A stretch of 64,000 bases of DNA, taken from contig CM026429.1 of NCBI GenBank assembly GCA_014871385.1, positions 8,557,342-8,621,341 on the forward strand. The letters are read 5' to 3'. This DNA is from Ceratodon purpureus. Taxonomy: Eukaryota; Streptophyta; Bryopsida; Pseudoditrichales; Ditrichaceae. The notes beneath the pieces were generated by a model. The model was not told the origin of the DNA, did no database searches, and was given only the letters and a program-made list of their open reading frames with translations. Position numbers and translations under genes: made by a program. This document shows, in pieces, positions 45,193 through 58,047 of the stretch (position 1 is its first letter; the number at the start of each line of letters is the position of its first letter).

Positions 45193-46043
45193 CCCCTAAA
45201 CGGCCAAGGGTGTTTTTCATCAAAACTGCCTGAAACCAGCCCCTCTTCAAAGCAAGGTGGATTTTGCAAAGTTGAGGTCTTAATTAGTACATCTAACCGT
45301 AAGATCTTGTAGCTAACTTCTATGTCTACATGTCCACCAAATCTTACACACTCATTCCTCACCAATTGCAAGATCATAACGTTGAAAGTTGAAAAACAAG
45401 TTTTTTTCCCTGCGTAAAAAGGGATCAGCAGAGTTTTGAAGGCCCAAAAAACCATTTTTTTCCATTATGGATTTTAGGGGTTTTGATGCACGTCAAAGAA
45501 GACTGAGTTAGCTAATTGTGTTAAAAAAAATTGTATTCAAAAAAGTTGTGGAAGGTTGCCAAAACAATCATTTTCCGCTAGGGGGTGTACTGAAATTCAC
45601 AAACAAAGGCCGTTTTTGGACAATAAAAATAGCATATGAAACAAATTTGGATTAAAAATCCGAACGGTGATAACATGCTCTACTACCTTATCTACAAATA
45701 GAAATTTTTATTTTTAAAAAATATCAAAATCTCAATTTTTGGTGGAATTTCAAAGTTTCGTCTTTAGGCAGATTTGGGCAGATTTGGGCAGTTTCGGGCA
45801 GTTTTGGGCAGAAATTGCTGCATTCACAGTGGCTGAGAGCCTGCCCGTGGAAGGGCGTTTTATGCTCAGAGGAGCATAACTTTTTCTCACTTCATCCAAA
45901 AAAAATAAAAAAAATATCCCCATAAACCTCTTGAAAAGACCTTTTACCACAAAAATTTTCAAAAATTTTCAAGTAAATTTGAATTTTTAGGAACCTGCCC
46001 AAATTTCAAAAACACCCATTCTAGGACAATGGCCGTTTAGGGG
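45193..46043. mobile_element. TTAA-flanked piggyBac-like non-autonomous element (copy 3)
   Basis: TTAA at 45189-45192 and 46044-46047; ends CCCCTAAACGGCCA and TGGCCGTTTAGGGG are a perfect 14-bp inverted repeat. The 851-bp interior has no transposase. The 15-mer TAACCGTAAGATCTT sits at 45294-45308, at the same offset as in the element at 7357-8100. A short GGGCAGTTTT/GGGCAGATTT tandem lies near 45777-45810. The perfect ends suggest it is the youngest of the three. Confidence 0.8.
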
Positions 46044-47317
46044 TTAATTTCTCCACCCATTTTGCCAGTTACAAGATAAGTTGAACCAGTTTTAAACTCT
46101 GACTTGATGGTTATATTTTGAACTCTTGAATTTGTGGCGTGACTCTAGATAGCCGTTGTCTTAGTTACTTCCAAATTGTGCACCTTTCCAAAATGAAGAA
46201 TATATGTGGCAAACTCCTTGTTTGTGCATTAAATTGAAATTTCAAACAATCATGATACTAGGCAAAAGTTATCTTTGGCTAAAATATCCAATTCTTATGG
46301 TTTGCGACTTTCTCTAAGATAAACATTGTCCTTCAACTTTACAAGTATGCCTCTTTTTTTATTGAATAGAACAATTTCAAAAAGAAATTATTACATCATG
46401 TTGAACATAAGTCTTTATAGCTTACTTATGTTGTTTCAAATAGTAGCTAATTAGAAAGCAAACTGAAACAAATTAAAAACATTGCCGGTGGAACTCATCT
46501 TTTCAAAATCATCCTTTAGAATAGTTGTCATGATTACTTTCTTTGAATCATTACAAACATTTGATGTCACCAAAACACTTTCATCTTCAAACCCACTCCA
46601 ACAATATCAAAGATGGTGTATAAGTTTGAAAATACAACTTAAATTGCCATCAACTTTGTATCAAACCTCTAAGCCACAATATTACCTTTAATCGCTCCAA
46701 AAATCTTGCTTAAACCACCTCTAATTTTAGCTTATTTAAATTAGATACATGAAACATATACAACTAGAAATGGGACACGTTTGGTTCCGAAGACTAATTT
46801 CTTGAAAAAAATTAGTGAAAGAGAATTGTTACGAGTTGGAGTTAAATCAATAAACTAACAGTACCTCATGTGAAGACATTTTTAGTAAAAACTTATAATG
46901 ACATTTAGAGCACAATGACGAGAAGTCCTATGCTGATATAAGAGAAGTAAATTCCCTTTTGATGTTAGAATTCAATTTTGATTGAGTATATCTAACATTA
47001 ACTTAAAGATGTCATGAGCAAAGAAGTTGCTACCTAGATAGATTGGTATTTTGAAGGTATTAAAAGGGTGGACAATATGGCTTGTACAAAACAAAGTTGC
47101 TAAGATTCATTGAAATAACAAGATGTATTTCAAGTCTCACTTCCAATGTCATTAAGGACACCAAGCAAAGTACAACACTGCCACCACCAATCCTTGTTGA
47201 TGATGAATTGTGGTTTGAAGTTAAACGTGCATCCATAGTAATGAAGTAAGAGGTAGTTGTACATAGCCTCAAGACTTTACCTCATTAAGTGGCTTGGATT
47301 TGGACTTGAATTATATT

Positions 47318-48260
47318 ACCGTATGTTAAGGGCAGCTTTGGCGCTCTCTTGCCAAATATTTAATTTATTTATAATTTTAGTGTTCAGCACCAAAATATAG
47401 TATATTCAAAATTTTGGCATCTTCCTTTTTAAATTTTTAAAAATTCGACTTCAATCATTCTTTAAATTTCTACTTAGGTTTTTATCATACACAACACTCT
47501 TGCATTGAATGACACGATAGATGTGGATGAAGAAGAGAGAATGCTCTCTCTTTTTTGTAGGTGGAGTGGAGTTGTGTCCAACAATGCATATGGGATATGT
47601 AAACTTTGAGGTGAAGCACTAGTTAGTCTTCTTTTTTATAATACGCATAACTTTTGCATAGAATCTTCAAATGACGTAAAATTTGTTGGAGATGAAAGAT
47701 TACTTGATTCATAAACTTCTCTCAGACCAATAAAATTTCAAAAAAATTAATCTTCTATGCAAAAATGACCTCCAAAAAACTGTTATGAATGCATTTTGTT
47801 TTTTTGATCTTTACACGGCTACAATGATTTGTTCATATCGTTTGCATAAAAACTTATTTTAACACAAAACTTGTTGGAGGTGGAAAAAGGATTAATTTCT
47901 CAACTTTTGTTAGTTGAACACAATTCTATAAAACTTCATCTTCTATGCTCAATTGGACTCCAAAAATCTGTGTACAACACATTTGAAAAGCCTCACTTAG
48001 TATTTTGCTACTTCTTAACCCATATTCTTTGAGAACTAATGTGAGTGAGCTTGGTTACAAAGAAGCACATTCTCATCCCTTCAATTCACACATGCTTCCA
48101 CTATAAGCAAAATCCTAGTGAGAAGTAAAAAAAAATTATTTTTCGGCAATTTTGAAAAATAATTAATATTATATTTGGCAAAAGATGCCAGTAATATTCT
48201 AAAAAAATTGGCATCTATTTTTGGAATTACTTTTTGCCAAAGCTGCCCTTAACCTACGGT
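47318..48260. mobile_element. 943-bp inverted-repeat DNA element
   Basis: Left end ACCGTATGTTAAGGGCAGCT continues TTGGC; the right end GCCAAAGCTGCCCTTAACCT continues ACGGT. The arms are 25 bp with one mismatch. ATT lies on both sides (47315-47317, 48261-48263), a possible 3-bp target duplication; the internal TTAA at the same place on both arms is an alternative boundary. The interior has two diverged ~185-bp units (about 47640-47800 and 47825-47985) sharing GCATA, TTTGTTGGAG and CTTCTATGC. Non-coding. The gap 46048-47310 holds no gene. Confidence 0.75.
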
Positions 48261-48525
48261 ATTCTTGAAAGCCAAGAAAATAATTGAGTTTGGAAGTGCT
48301 CAACAAATATTGGAACACCATGGAGCATTCTATTAGAATGGCTAACATAAACAAGGTGTTGAGACTGTTAGTATATCCAATAAGAAATTGATTAGAAGTT
48401 ATAATCAATTGAAGCCTGTGGATTAGAACTTTAAAATCTAAGATTCAATCTTGATATATATAAGATTTTAAGAAGATTTCTTAGGATCATTTGAACAGAG
48501 AGGCTCAAGATTAAATGGGGAGGAG

Positions 48526-48957
48526 TGTAGCGTTGGCTATGATAAGTCAAAACTAAGTTAATTTAGCTAAGAGGTAGTCTAGACTAAGATATTAGTTGCA
48601 CTAGAACTAAGAGAACTAAGAAGGTTCTAGAAGGACTTAAGATTAGGGAAAGTATTTTTACTTTAAGAAGTAATTGTACCTTAACTTTAGAAAGCAACTA
48701 GACATGGTGGGGAGGTATATAAGACCCTCTAAAGCTAAGAGGAACCTACTTTATATTTTCTCCAATATATATATATTTGTGTTTAAGTCTTGGGGAGTAT
48801 TTTGTGGTTGGGTGGTTTATGCCAAAGACACTTAGAAGTTGGCTAGGTTTGTCTAGAGTTCTAATTGACTTAAAAGATATATATGTTACAATAAGTGTCT
48901 TAACTTGCATATATAAGACTAAATTATTTTCAACACAACTTGTGTTTCAAATTTACA
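48526..48957 (+). mobile_element. Fossil LTR, probably Ty1/copia-type, isolated
   Basis: A polypurine tract (AAATGGGGAGGAG, 48513-48525) directly precedes TGTAGCGTTGG. About 170 bp later comes a TATATAAGACC promoter-like box, and the segment can be closed at an ACA near 48957. This is the layout of a 3' LTR. I see no partner LTR, gag or pol beside it, so it is a broken, old remnant, possibly a solo LTR. The family assignment is tentative and the right end approximate. Confidence 0.4.
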
Positions 48958-49279
48958 TTTAGACTTTTGAATTGTAATTTTTTACTTTTTTCTTTAGTTT
49001 TTTGATTGATTTTTCTTCAACCCATGGAATACATCACCCACGATTTCACAAAATATCATCCAGTTGGATATCTTTTGATTTTATAATACGTTGTTTTTTA
49101 ATTTAATAAGTAAAAGGATTCAATTTTTAAAATTATTTTAAAGCAAAAGACCTTGTATTACTTTTGATAAAGTATTTAAAAATTGTTTGTATATATTTAA
49201 AAAGTATATAAGACCCACAAAGTAGTTTGGATTATATAATTGGTTTTTTTATATAAATATTCTCATGTATTGGTAACAA

Positions 49280-50937
49280 TTGAAAGTTTGTAAATATGAC
49301 ATCCAAAGACGTGAGCCAAGAAAGATGTGGTGTACTTGTTGGTTTCATTATCAACCACAGAGATTTGTAATGAAAACTACTGGCGACAAACATAAGGAAC
49401 AAGCTTTGAGATATACATCAAGAGAAGTTGAAAGAGCCTTAATTCCTAATACATTGCAACTAGCAACATTGGAGATCCAATTGCAAGTCCTCCCATAAGT
49501 CCTCCTAGAGATGAATATGGTAGGGCTCCTGAGGCACAAGGTGACAACTCAAATAACTTGGGCAATGAACAGCCTCTTTCATTTGATATGAATGAAGAGG
49601 TAGAAATTGGTTTAGCTGACATGGATAAAGATGTGGCCAATGATGTGGCCCATATGATGGAGAAAAAGATAAAGGTGATGTAGTAAAGGATGTGATGGTT
49701 CACATGTCCTTGTATGCCTTAAGACATGCATTTATCAAAATGCAAAGTGAGTGGGACTCCTTCAAGTGCCCAATTGCGTGTGCTTAATGAGAATGAAGAC
49801 ATGGATTGTAATTTATTGGACATGGGACTATGTTTTATAGATATTGCACACTACATATTTGACGAGACTCGAAGAATGGGGTGGACAACTGTAGACATGA
49901 GGAATGTAAGGTTTTTGTTTCAAGCATGGAGGGTTTTTTCATAGGACTATAATGGGCCGAAAGGTAGGCCGCTTGAGCATGTAGTCCGTGCAGACCACAT
50001 CTTAGAGAACTTCAAATGATTTGGACCCTAGAGGAATATTGAGGCTTCCCATATGAGAGGGAAGTCCAAAGATATCAAAACATACACTCCAACAACAAAG
50101 AAGTGGAAGAAACTTTGAGGAAACTTTCATTAAGTTTTCTACTCGTAAACAGTTCTAGAAAGATGAAACCTGCATCTGCTCTGAGAATGATGAGTTAGAT
50201 ATCTCTAAACAAATACTCATTGAACTTCATGAGTATCTAGATCTCCATGACAACGTAAGTGAGCACGTTGTTTACGACATATCTTGTTGTTCCTAGTGGT
50301 ATAAGAAAGATGTCTTCTACTACAGCACCATTGAAAATACCATAGTTATTAATAAATTCCTGAATAGAGTGTCTAGTAGTGAATGCGCATCCACATCAAG
50401 CTGCAAAGGGATCCTAATCGAAACACAAACACTTAAGAGAGTTTGTTCTTATGCAACTGATACAAGGCAAGCTAGTTACTCATAACAACATTTTGCTATG
50501 GAGAATTTGGGCATCTACTAGACACGTTAAGAAATGCATGTTGCGAAGAATACTTTATGAAATTGGAAATGTCGTCATTATTCAACCAAGGGATTTTAAA
50601 TGTGTACCAATGAAAGCCAACATTACACAGTTCATCTATTTGTGGTATAAAATTAGAAAGATGCATGTATTTTTTGGAGCAACTCTTTATTACCTTTATA
50701 GAGCATTTAAATCAAGTGGCACTTGAGTTTGTCGAACCAATCACATGCATGCATATGATAGACACAGATCAAAAAATTGAATTTGATGAAAATTGTTTTT
50801 GGCCTATGAGCTCATTAAAGCATAATTTTATGAAGATTGGACCTACTCATGATAGGTATAAACGGAATGGCTTGAGAATTGCTTACCAAATGTGTGATAG
50901 CTTAAAGCGTGAACGTCATAATACTAGAAATACATAG
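49280..50937 (+). pseudogene. Decayed coding tract of unknown family
   Basis: Consecutive plus-strand fragments have protein-like composition (CTCWFHYQPQRFV, RYTSREVERALIPNT, FDETRRMGWTTVDMRN, IQPRDFKCVPMKANITQF, DRYKRNGLRIAYQMCD) but are broken many times. No family is recognised; an old transposon protein is the likeliest source. The AT-rich flanks 48960-49270 and 50940-52098 contain nothing I can name. Confidence 0.35.
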
Positions 50938-52098
50938 AAGAGTCACTTGAAGAATAGAAATGTGAGATGAAGCTAGTAGCCATTATAAAAGGATGCATGT
51001 AATGAGTACCAAACTGTGAAATAAATATATATATTGATTTCAGTCTGGAAGGCATCTTACTGTGGCATATTACTTGTATTAATAAAAATGATGCACTAAT
51101 GATAAATAATATAGTTTATTTTAGCTAATTGTTTTTTACCAATGTGAAATCTATATAAGGTTTAATGAAATTTACAAAGTCCAACTAAACTTATGCACCT
51201 TGTGTCAAGAATTGCTAAAGAAACTATGTACATTAACTTATCCAATCTACTTGCCTTTGGTATGCATAGTGTAAGACATTCCACCTTATACAGTCATCGG
51301 TGTAAATAATAATGCTTTCAAATCTTAAGAGTTCACTTAAGTTTCAACAGAAATGTATTATTTGATATTCCTTTTAGAATATATATTGTACATTGTAGAC
51401 TACAGAAAGAAGGAATATCTGATGTGAATTATTATTTCATGTATTATACAAATCTGGTTACAGATGGTTGAATCAAGCCTATTTTAGCATCAGTGCAAGA
51501 AAATTAATACTTTATATTCCTCCTTCACTATAAGGTGTTTGTAGACTACAAAAAGAATATTTGATGCAAATTATTATTTCATGTGTTACAAAAATTTAGT
51601 TATTAATGGTTGAATCAAGTTTGTTTTAGCTTCTTGAAACAGATTGGGTCATAAATAAAATTATCATCAAATTGAACTATTTCAAAACTAGATCGATATG
51701 GTCAATATCTTTCAAAATGAAAAAGATCTAAAGTAGCCATCATTTTTGAAGTGTATGAAAACTTGTTGTTTGAAGGAACTAATGATGTTTCAGAGATTGT
51801 ATTTCATGTGTTTTTTATGTCTATGATACAACTTATGATTTAACCAATTACAAAAAAATTACATACTAAAAATAAAATTGTAATCATGATAAATTTTTAA
51901 ACTAATTGACATGTTTTACATCTTTTTTTGCAACAAAATCCATTGGAAGTATGGAAGTCACATACTATAAAGCATCTAAGTTTTGCAAAATACATCTAGT
52001 TCTTTGAAGGTTAAAATAAAATAAAATGAAATAAAGACTAATGGATAACTAAAAACAAAAACATGTCATTGGTTTTCAAAACCAAGATTGTAACTAAT

Positions 52099-52351
52099 GA
52101 CCATATTTGTTACAGTGAGACTTTTTGCTGATTTTGAGACAAAATGCTTATTATTAAAAAATTCATTTAAAAATTAGATAAATGAAACCAAAAATAAATA
52201 ATACTCAAATAGTAATCCTAAAATAAAAAAAAATTGAATTTTGTATTGTTATCAATCAATAGAAAACTACTAGTAAAGAGATTAAGCCGTTTATCCTCGA
52301 GTCGAGGATAAAAATGAAAGTGCAAAAGGTCTCAATATAACAAATATGGTC
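52099..52351. mobile_element. Hairpin-bearing MITE, family B copy 2
   Basis: Ends GACCATATTTGTTA and TAACAAATATGGTC are perfect inverted repeats, extending through TGAGAC/GTCTCA. A near-terminal hairpin, TTATCCTCGA G TCGAGGATAA (52291-52311), has perfect 10-bp arms. 253 bp, non-coding, no clear target duplication. Confidence 0.7.
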
Positions 52352-53709
52352 TTATTAGTGTAATTTTTATTTTAAATGGAATATTTTTTACATTTTTATA
52401 GCACATAATTTGGAAACAAAAATCACAAGCACATTTAACAATTGTGCCCATCCCACTTGAAATGGGTCACAATTACTGGAGTCATGAATTTTTAATACTT
52501 TGAATTCAAATGTGATTGATGTGGCTAATCTCAAAGTAAGGGACTTAAAACATGGAATTATGGACTTTTAACATCTAGAGTTCAAATGTGACTAATGTGA
52601 CTAACTCGTATTTTGGTTTTTTTTTCTTAAGTTGCTACAAGTGACCAACATTCATATGCACTAGAAGTTTGAACATGAAACCTTGCAAACCCCTTCTAAA
52701 AGTGGTCTATGATCGTAAAATATGACGTCTACTAGCTCCATGTGTGAACTTATCACAAATTGCTAGGCTCTCCATGACACTTTTATCCTTGCATGACATG
52801 CTCTCAAATGACCATTGCAATACCCCTTTTATCAAGCAGATGCTTTGTTACTATATACACGAGGCTCCTATTTACAGTGCAGATCTACCATATTGTGCAA
52901 GTCCTTGATGTTTGTTCTCAATCAGCCATCTCTCACCCACCTCTCGTTTGTGACTAACTCATATTCTCGCACAAGTTGTCCCTTCATGCCGTGTGGCACT
53001 TTGCGGTAAGTCACGGCGCTCCCTCTTTTCCTAGCCTAGCCCGACTCCTCCCAATGTCCCTGCCGCGACTACCTCCCTCGTTGCTCCTCCGTTGACGCTC
53101 CCAAGTGCCTATGCTCCCAGCCTACGGTCCCCTACTATACAATAAACTTCACTTTTACTTGGTAGTAAAGTAGGCAAGGTTCCTTGCGAACAATAATAAA
53201 ATTCAAGATTAGTGGACAACAAAATCAGTGTTGGCTCCCTCCAATCTATAATTTACAAGGATATTCATCTCACCTCAATTCTGTCTTTGCGGCAACCCAA
53301 CTTGTTTGTGCTCAACCCAATACCCTCTATAGAGTACGTCAATAGCGAAAGTTCGGAGTGTATGGGTTACTCCATGGAGTAGGTAAAAAATAATTTGATT
53401 TACATTGGATTGGAGGAAAAAAGGAGAGAAAACAAACAGAGGCATAGAGTATTCACAAAATTAGGGTTTTAAATGAACAGAGGCTATTCCTGCATTATGT
53501 ACTGTGCTTGAACAATGAACAAGACAAACACAACCCACAACCGACCCCACCCCTAAGCCCGTCACCAACACCACATAATCCCTAGATTTTACTCTCCCAA
53601 GTGTAGCCCCTCTGAAGAAAACATCGGATTAGAGATATAGCCCAGTAACGGAATTTGGATACTCCCTCCCGTACGCCGCCCAGACTTCAATGTATGGTGT
53701 GCAGCGAGC
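52352..53709. other. Upstream region of the HAD gene, no ORF supported
   Basis: AT-rich to about 52.8 kb, then mixed. Two similar words near 52500 and 52570 (TTCAAATGTGA-T-ATGTG) form a short diverged direct repeat. No gene seen. Confidence 0.45.
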
Positions 53710-53716
53710 TATAAAG
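53710..53716 (+). promoter_or_regulatory. TATA box of the HAD gene
   Basis: TATAAAG lies about 190 bp upstream of the ATG at 53903, followed by a CA-rich leader and a GGA repeat just before the start codon. A plausible core promoter by position and sequence only. Confidence 0.5.
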
Positions 53717-53902
53717 ACAATGCAAACCCACAATTAGACACTCAAAACACAAACCCAAACACAAACCCAGACACACTCTCAAGCACACAGACCACATCGA
53801 TCGCACGAGGCTTGGAGCTTCAGGGATCGACTCACAGCAGCACCGGATTTGCAAGGATCAGGCAGCTGGGGGGAGGAGGAGGAGGAGGAGGAGGGGAAGA
53901 TC

Positions 53903-56472
53903 ATGGCAGACAAGGTGCTCATCACCTTCGATGTGGACGGCACTCTCATGCAGAGCACGGGCTTGCTGGCCAACCAGCTGCACAAGAAGGCCTTCTCGCA
54001 CGCGTTTCTGCAAGTGTTTGGGGTTGAGGGCACCATCGATGCTATCAAGGTCAGACTGGGATGTAGGATGTGTTTGGGGGATTGGTGGTGATGGATAGTG
54101 GAGTTTTGGGATGCATGGGTGTTGAGGCTATGGTTGTGGAGCCGAGCCGAGCTTGATGGATGTGATTGGAAAGCAATGGCAGGTTTGGGGATGTGGTTTT
54201 GGTGCTGTGATGATGGAAGGGAATTTGGTGGTTTGGTTTTGGAGTTGTATGAGCTTTTGGTGGGGTTCTCGGAGAGAGTTGGACATGTTGGACCCTAATT
54301 TTGTTTTATTTTTGTGGAATTATGGAAGGTCTGGTGTGTGTTGAGCATAGTTTTTGGAGTTTGAAATGATGAGAAAGAATTCCTGTTCTTTGACATGTGG
54401 TTATTGTTCTATTGCGAGTGTCGTCTGGAGCTGAGGTTATCTTCAGGGATGGTGATCGAGTGATGAGGGTTTTGTTTTTCGTTCTTGTTGCATGTGTTTG
54501 TTGCTGAGTTGTGTCGGGGATTTTGTCGGGTGTAGCATCATGGGAGTACTGACCCAATGGTCATCCTCAACACGCTGGAGCACTATGGCATTCCACAAGA
54601 GGTATTTTTGTTGTGCTGATAATCTAGGGTGATAATGTGTCTTCTTTTAGTGATAGGTACTCTTTTGGTTGATGTTAGAACTATTTGAGGTTGGTGACGT
54701 CAAAATCTGTTGCTTCGTTATATGATAGTACTAAGCAGACTGAGGTTGAGCATTTTCATTCAGAGGATGATCAGCATTGAGGGTCTGAAATTCTCTGCTC
54801 ATCCATTAGAGTTATGAAATGTGATATGAGTGTCCTAATTTCCATTCAAGTCCATCTGTGTAGAGTTTGAACTTACCGAGTTTGAGTGTGGTTCCCTGGC
54901 TGGAAGTGTTTAGTTGTGATGTAAAGCAATTTAGTGCACACCAGGGACAATGTCGAACTGACAGCTCTTTTTTTGTATTTTGTCTGACTAGCTCAGTGTG
55001 GTGAATGATCTCAGTGCTTTTGTGACCATGGCAGACAGCCGCCCCAAAGCTGGGAGAGCTGAAGGCCAAGATGGTTGAGTATGCGATGCAGCATGCAAGT
55101 GAGGTCGGTGAGGGCCTAGAGGTCCTTCCTGGAGTGCGAGAGCTGCTCGAGGTTCTTTCTAGACAGGAGGAGGTGATTATTGGACTGGTACGAATCTTTA
55201 CTTTACTTCGTTCAATTTTATTGATGTGCTGTTCTTGCAGCATAGCTGGGATTATGTACCCATGTATGCAGGATGCGGTAATTTAAGGATATAAATTACA
55301 TGCAGAACTCTGGTGTTGAGGTCAAAACTATATGGGGCTTTGTGTGACTTCACGAAAGGCATCTTTTGGTGCCATATATTTTGGTGCATCGACTAGAGTT
55401 TCCATTCTTTGGGGAGCAAGTTACTCATGGTGATGGTTTGTGTAGATTTTAAAGTATTCAATATGCTTGGGCGTTTGGATTTCAGGTGACAGGCAACCTG
55501 GAGGATATTGCCTGGCTCAAAATGGAAGGTCTTGGTATTCGTCAGTTCTTTTCAATTCCCAATTTTGGAGGGTAATCACCTGACTCTTGGCTGTACGCTT
55601 TTACCATTCGTAACGTTCTCATAGACTTTTGCCACAAACAATGATACCAAAAATCATACTCTAAATGGGTCTGCTCGAAGGGAACGGGGCATGTTCTCAT
55701 CTGAAGGTGCACATGTTGCAGATTCATGTTTGTGAAGTATGTTCACTTTTATAGAGTCTGGGATCAAGTTATTTTTCTCTTCTGTTGAGCCATGTTCAAT
55801 TTTGCAGATTTGGAAGTGATCACAGTGACAGAGGAGAATTGGTGAGAATTGCTGCAGCTCGTGCTGATCAAATGTTTCCGGGAGGCTTTCGCTTGCGTGC
55901 TCATGTTGGAGATACGGTAAGTTAAATCTTGTGTGCTGCAAGTTCTTGCATTTGTCTTGGCTTTTTTTGATTGCTGGTGCTTTTCCTCTGGTTTGACGAT
56001 GAATATAGGCAGAGATAGTAGGTGGCTTCAATTGTAGCATGTCTAGAAAGGAGATGTAGCGTGGAGCAAAAAATATTGTGTGTTCAGTTTTCAAGGATCT
56101 GTATTCTTCGTTGAGCACATTCTAAAGTCAGGCCTGAACACGCCTCATCAGATCATTTGGAAAAGGAATATATTGCTTAATACGGTGTAGTGATGTGTTT
56201 GCACTGCCGGATGCTGTCACCTCTTGTTTTAAAAAGCAGATATTTGAAACTTGTTTTGATGAATATGTAAACATGTGATGGAAATACAGCCAAACGACAT
56301 CCGGGCAGCAGAATTTGGTGGAGCCTTGGCAATTGGCGTCTGCACAGGGATCTTCACTCAAAAGGACTTGCGTGAGGCTAGTCACAGTGACACACCTGCC
56401 ATCATACTAGATAATCTTCTGAATGTAATGAATTTCATAAATGTACTTGGCGTACGATGTAGAGATTTCTAG
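53903..56472 (+). CDS. HAD-superfamily phosphatase (phosphoglycolate-phosphatase-like), 247 aa
   Basis: Six exons: 53903-54049, 54536-54601, 55035-55187, 55486-55571, 55808-55916 and 56290-56472, all GT-AG and in frame. Motif I is FDVDGTL (nucleophile D10, acid D12), motif II GLVTGN (T124), and motif IV HVGDTPND (D186, D190). A helical cap sits between motifs I and II (HHGSTDPMVILNTLEHYG, VGEGLEVLPGVRELLEVL). These are Mg-dependent phosphatases acting on small phosphorylated metabolites. There is no transit peptide, so it is probably cytosolic. Exact substrate unknown; the closest general type is the Gph/β-PGM-like cap group. The last exon runs into a short non-conserved tail, so the final ~15 residues are less certain. 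Confidence 0.9.
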
Positions 56473-57433
56473 TGCATTCTATTTCAGCTTCTGTGCCTCT
56501 CTTTTCTGACTATACACCTGAACTATAAACCGAAGATTAACGGGACGGTGGACTTGGTGACCACTGTACATAGCAATTGACTTGTCTCAAAGTTAGATGG
56601 GAGTTTTGTTTAATTTCATGTCACCCAACATTTTTCCAGTGAACATCAGTTGATATTTACCTCACTTGGCTCAACTGCATTGTTTTTGATGTAGTTGGGA
56701 ATAAAATATTATAGTTCGGCTAAAACCTGTTTTACAGTCCTCAGGGTGACTTAGTTCCACAAGGATCGGTCTTCATGGAGTATAATCCACGTTTTAAAAA
56801 CGTTTCTAGAGGATGGTAATCTTTCACAGGCCATAGCTGAAGGTAGAAGTACTGAAAACCGAGTGAATTTCAGATGTGCATACTTAGAACAGGGGTACAA
56901 ATAATTTAGAATTTTTGGATGGTCTGCAAAGTTAGTGCAAATCCATTCCAAAAAAAAAACACATTTTTTGAGTAAGTCTCTAATTTCTTACGAATTTTTG
57001 AGTATGCAGTCTTAGATGGACCACTAGGTGAGCATAGAGTCCTAACTTCTCTGAGGGATTGGTCCCTATAATTGTTGACTGAATGTGACTGAACGAAGTA
57101 AAAAAGTGGCCCTTTATCACTCAAAAAAAGCCATGAACTGTATAGGGCGGTTTCTAGTGATGGCTGCAGGGAGTGGGGCGTCCTACCATCCAATGCTTCG
57201 AAAACCATACCAGCAGCCAGAAGAAGCAATCGAAAACAGTGGGCAACTTGAGTGGGTGGTGCTGAAAGTCCACTTCACTTGGCATGGAGAGTCCGTACAA
57301 CGGGGTGCGTTGGACCCAGGTGTAATGTGTCGAGATCTGCTCCCAACTGATCCTTTCCTCGACGATTTTTAAACCCGTGGACGCCGTTGCGTTAGGCCTT
57401 CCCGCCCACCTCCGATCCCCCCTTGCGCTAAAC

Positions 57434-57434
<1 letters not shown>
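56473..57434. other. Intergenic, no gene seen
   Basis: The 3' flank of the HAD gene. The frames at 57085-57435 on both strands are mutual shadows without motifs. Confidence 0.45.

Positions 57435-57467
<33 letters not shown>
57435..57467 (+). repeat. 33-base poly-C homopolymer
   Basis: An uninterrupted run of 33 C follows AACA and precedes GGCCCTC. Overlapping proline- or glycine-rich frames are artefacts of the run. Its true length may be uncertain in assembly. Confidence 0.95.
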
Positions 57468-57469
<2 letters not shown>

Positions 57470-58047
57470 CCCTCACCTCATTCTGCCCCAGTGCCTCGTA
57501 TTCTTCCCTCCCCGACCTCTCTTTCACCATGGATTCGTTGCAGCGCCCCACCCCTCACCTTCGCTCTACAACCTCTCTTGTGCTCTCTTCTATTCCTCCT
57601 TACTCACATGATTGAATTATGGAGTGCTTTCGTATGCATGTAGGGGGTGGTGGAATGTCTTGCTTGGGCGAGGGTTGTAGAAGCTAGTGTGCATTCCATG
57701 AACCATGTGCAGGTAGTTGTGAATAGAAGGGGGGTCGTCATTCGATTGTGAGGGTGACAGTTGCGAGCCTCGAGGTGTCGCAATGCCTTCAACTCCCTAC
57801 CTTCGCCCAGCAGTGGAGACGGAAGGCGTGCGAGCTCGGGGGAGGGAGAGACCCTCACCCAAAAATTGGTCCAAATCTACTTGCCATCAGAGGGTATGGA
57901 GAGGGCCGCGGAGGTGCGAAGGCGGTGGTCTAGAGGGGGGGAGTACAGACTCGTTGGCTGTGAAGCCCAGCAGTCCTCCCCTTTGCCGTGATCTGCTGCT
58001 TGAGAGGTGAGTTGCAAATAGGAGGCCGCTAATTCAAAGATGAGCTA

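Noticed and set aside
57377-57643. Proline-rich ORF over the poly-C run
   Set aside because: It exists only because of the homopolymer; no motif or splice context.
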